The translations under genes were made by a program, and so were the position numbers. Under the pieces are notes generated by a model. It ran no database searches, was not told the DNA's origin, and was given only the letters and a program-made list of their open reading frames with translations. A DNA stretch of 64,000 nucleotides from Paenibacillus woosongensis (lineage in GTDB: Bacteria; Bacillota; Bacilli; Paenibacillales; Paenibacillaceae): contig NZ_WNZW01000003.1 in NCBI RefSeq assembly GCF_009725165.1, positions 248,001 through 312,000 of the forward strand. The letters run 5' to 3'. Below, piece after piece: positions 62,370-64,000 of the stretch. Numbering within the stretch: the stretch's first letter is position 1; every line of letters starts with the position of its first letter.

Positions 62370-63221
62370 ATGAGCTTTCACTGCGAACCCAATATTTATG
62401 TCGGGCAAGTAAATCTTAAGGTTCAGCATCTAGAACGTGCGCTGAAGTTTTATAAGGAAATCATCGGCTTTAAGGTCCTGGACCAAACAGAAAAAACGGC
62501 GAACTTGACCGCAGATGGAAAGACGGTTTTGCTGTCCATTGAACAACCTGATAACGTCGTGCCGATGCAAGGAAAGACCACGGGCTTGTACCATTTTGCT
62601 TTGCTCCTGCCTAACCGCTCTGATTTGGCGAGCATCGTTCAGCATTTCGCTCATCTTGGGCTAAGAATCGGTTCTTCCGATCATCTTGTCAGTGAAGCTC
62701 TCTACTTATCGGATCCGGATGGAAACGGGATTGAAATTTACAGAGACCGTGCTCCTTCGGAATGGGTATGGAATAAAGGTGAAGTGGAAATGGCTGTGGA
62801 TCCATTGAATTTTAGTGACCTTCTATCGGGAGCAGATCAGAACAAAGCATGGGAAGGGTTGCCGGCTGAAACGGTAATGGGGCATATCCATTTGCACGTA
62901 TCTGAATTGCATCGGACGGAAGAATTTTATGTTAAGGGACTTGGATTCGAGATTGTTAGCCGATATGGCGTGCAAGCGATGTTCATTTCTACGGGTAAAT
63001 ACCATCACCATATTGGCTTAAATACATGGAATGGTGTGGGTGCGCCCCGTCCAGCTGAGAACAGTGCCGGTCTCAAATCATTTACATTAATGTATCCCAA
63101 TGCTGCAGCGCGAGAGCAAGTCATCGCGAATTTAAAAAATATAGGTGCCTCCGTTACGGAGGAGAGTGGGGCATTCGCTACAGCCGATCCATCGGGGAAT
63201 AGTATTCTAATGCTGGTCTGA
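62370..63221 (+). CDS. catE: Catechol-2,3-dioxygenase CatE
   Basis: 283 aa, two VOC modules: VNLKVQHLERALKFYKEIIG, LYHFALLLPNRSDL, GNGIEIYRDR, then MGHIHLHVSELHRTEEFYV, GKYHHHIGLNTWNGVG and DPSGNSILMLV. It follows catD by 14 bases. Two adjacent ATGs (62367, 62370); AAAGGGGG gives better spacing to 62370. Opens the ring of catechols in quinone detoxification. Confidence 0.92.
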   Translation: MSFHCEPNIYVGQVNLKVQHLERALKFYKEIIGFKVLDQTEKTANLTADGKTVLLSIEQPDNVVPMQGKTTGLYHFALLLPNRSDLASIVQHFAHLGLRIGSSDHLVSEALYLSDPDGNGIEIYRDRAPSEWVWNKGEVEMAVDPLNFSDLLSGADQNKAWEGLPAETVMGHIHLHVSELHRTEEFYVKGLGFEIVSRYGVQAMFISTGKYHHHIGLNTWNGVGAPRPAENSAGLKSFTLMYPNAAAREQVIANLKNIGASVTEESGAFATADPSGNSILMLV

Positions 63222-63249
63222 TCCTAAACAGCTTTATAGGAGGAGTGTC

Positions 63250-64000
63250 ATGAAAGAGGGAGAACGGTCTTTAAATTCAGGTATCGAAGTGGGACTTTAT
63301 ACGCTTGCAGATATAGGTCCCGATCCTCTTACCGGAACAAGGGTTAGTGCACAGCAAAGGATTAAGGATATCATCGCAGCGGCAAAGCTTGCGGATGAGG
63401 CCGGATTTGACGTTTTTGGAGTGGGTGAGCATCATCGGCTGGACTATGCTGTATCCGCTCCTCCGGTAATTTTGGCTGCCATCGCTCAAGTCACTAAACG
63501 AATCAAAGTGACAAGCGCAACCACAGTGCTTAGCACGGCAGATCCCGTTCGTCTGTTTGAGGACTTTGCTACGTTGGATCTAGTTTCGGGCGGCCGGGCC
63601 GAGGTCATTGCTGGTCGAGGGGCATTTGTGGAGTCTTTCCCTCTATTTGGTTATGACACAAGCGATTATGACGAACTGTTTTCAGAACATCTGGAATTAT
63701 TTTTAGAACTTAACAAGCATGAAAATATAACTTGGAGCGGTCGATTTCGTCCCCCTCTAAGGAGTGCCGAAATTTCCCCTCGGCCTGTACAGAAGCAGCT
63801 GCCCATCTGGGTTGGTGTCGGGGGGACGCTGGATAGCGCAGCTCGCGCAGGCCGGTTAGGCGTTCCAATGGCTATAGCAATGCTTGGCGGTGATCCGGAA
63901 CGATTTATGCCGCTGGTCGCAGCATACCATAGCGCGGGGATAGAGGCTGGGCATAATTTTGAAGCCCTTAAGTTAGGCGTGACGGGTCACGGGTACGTCT
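63250..64000 (+). CDS. LLM-class flavin-dependent oxidoreductase (3' end outside window)
   Basis: At least 250 aa, open to the window end. Luciferase-like TIM barrel: DEAGFDVFGVGEHHRLDYAV, VTSATTVLSTADPVRLFEDF, ATLDLVSGGRAEVIAGRGAF and LPIWVGVGGTLDSAARAG match bacterial luciferase-like monooxygenases using FMNH2 or F420. Start ATG after TAGGAGGAG, 28 bases after catE, so it is probably the third gene of the catDE transcript. Confidence 0.9.
   Translation, partial: MKEGERSLNSGIEVGLYTLADIGPDPLTGTRVSAQQRIKDIIAAAKLADEAGFDVFGVGEHHRLDYAVSAPPVILAAIAQVTKRIKVTSATTVLSTADPVRLFEDFATLDLVSGGRAEVIAGRGAFVESFPLFGYDTSDYDELFSEHLELFLELNKHENITWSGRFRPPLRSAEISPRPVQKQLPIWVGVGGTLDSAARAGRLGVPMAIAMLGGDPERFMPLVAAYHSAGIEAGHNFEALKLGVTGHGYV

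Overview
The window reads as chromosomal DNA of a low-to-mid GC Gram-positive rod, most likely Paenibacillus or a close relative. This is inferred from Bacillus-type gene families (YqjM/NamA, CatD/CatE, FadN, YkkC/YkkD-type SMR pair, UPF0173, DUF2512), strong AGGAGG ribosome sites, CcpA-type cre sites, a futalosine-route menaquinone pair, and secreted proteins with BIG2 and copper-amine-oxidase-like stalk domains. No rRNA, tRNA, CRISPR array, phage or complete insertion sequence was seen.

Layout. 1-1653: 3' part of an ars operon (arsB, arsC). 1690-14250: mostly housekeeping genes on both strands: Gfo/Idh/MocA oxidoreductase with a coiled-coil partner, Bcr/CflA efflux, GH13 alpha-glucosidase, DUF2512, a thioredoxin-reductase-like flavoprotein, ABM, DinB, two GNATs, a GYF_2 membrane protein, an MFS carrier, UPF0173 hydrolase and a KDPG aldolase. 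14260-17701: two secreted paralogues with a GH18-like barrel, one behind a cre site. 17702-20704: a gap with a perfect cre site, a 51-aa ORF, a second SigA-like sigma factor and a non-secreted trypsin-fold protease. 20770-22277: fluoride riboswitch with a CLC-F fluoride antiporter. 22394-26497: PCYCGC lipoprotein, radical SAM/SPASM protein, and a namA-mqnB-mqnD operon. 26628-27558: guanidine-I riboswitch with an AT-rich SMR pair. 27648-31988: DUF4062 protein with a translationally coupled small protein, nitroreductase, SgrR-like regulator, small ORF.

32065-44649 is a complete fatty-acid beta-oxidation locus. On the minus strand lie a FadR-type TetR repressor, etfB and etfA. Divergent from them are fadF, fadN, fadA, fadE, lcfA and a PaaI-type thioesterase. 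A FadR-box-like palindrome sits just downstream of the -10 of the minus-strand promoter. Acyl-CoA formed by LcfA is oxidised by FadE, FadN and FadA, with electrons leaving through EtfAB to the membrane FadF.

44697-47846 holds a membrane protein and a redox trio. 48155-59007 holds four related secreted proteins (repeat domain with 0 to 2 BIG2 domains), one of them frameshifted. The array is interrupted by a 5-kb block with two LysR regulators, an isolated proteobacterial-style aroC and a frameshifted threonine-synthase-like gene. 59060-64000 has a stalk-domain protein and a quinone/catechol-stress cluster: a CatE-like gene behind tandem dyads, a HxlR regulator (CatR/YodB-like), catD, catE and a luciferase-like monooxygenase that runs off the window.
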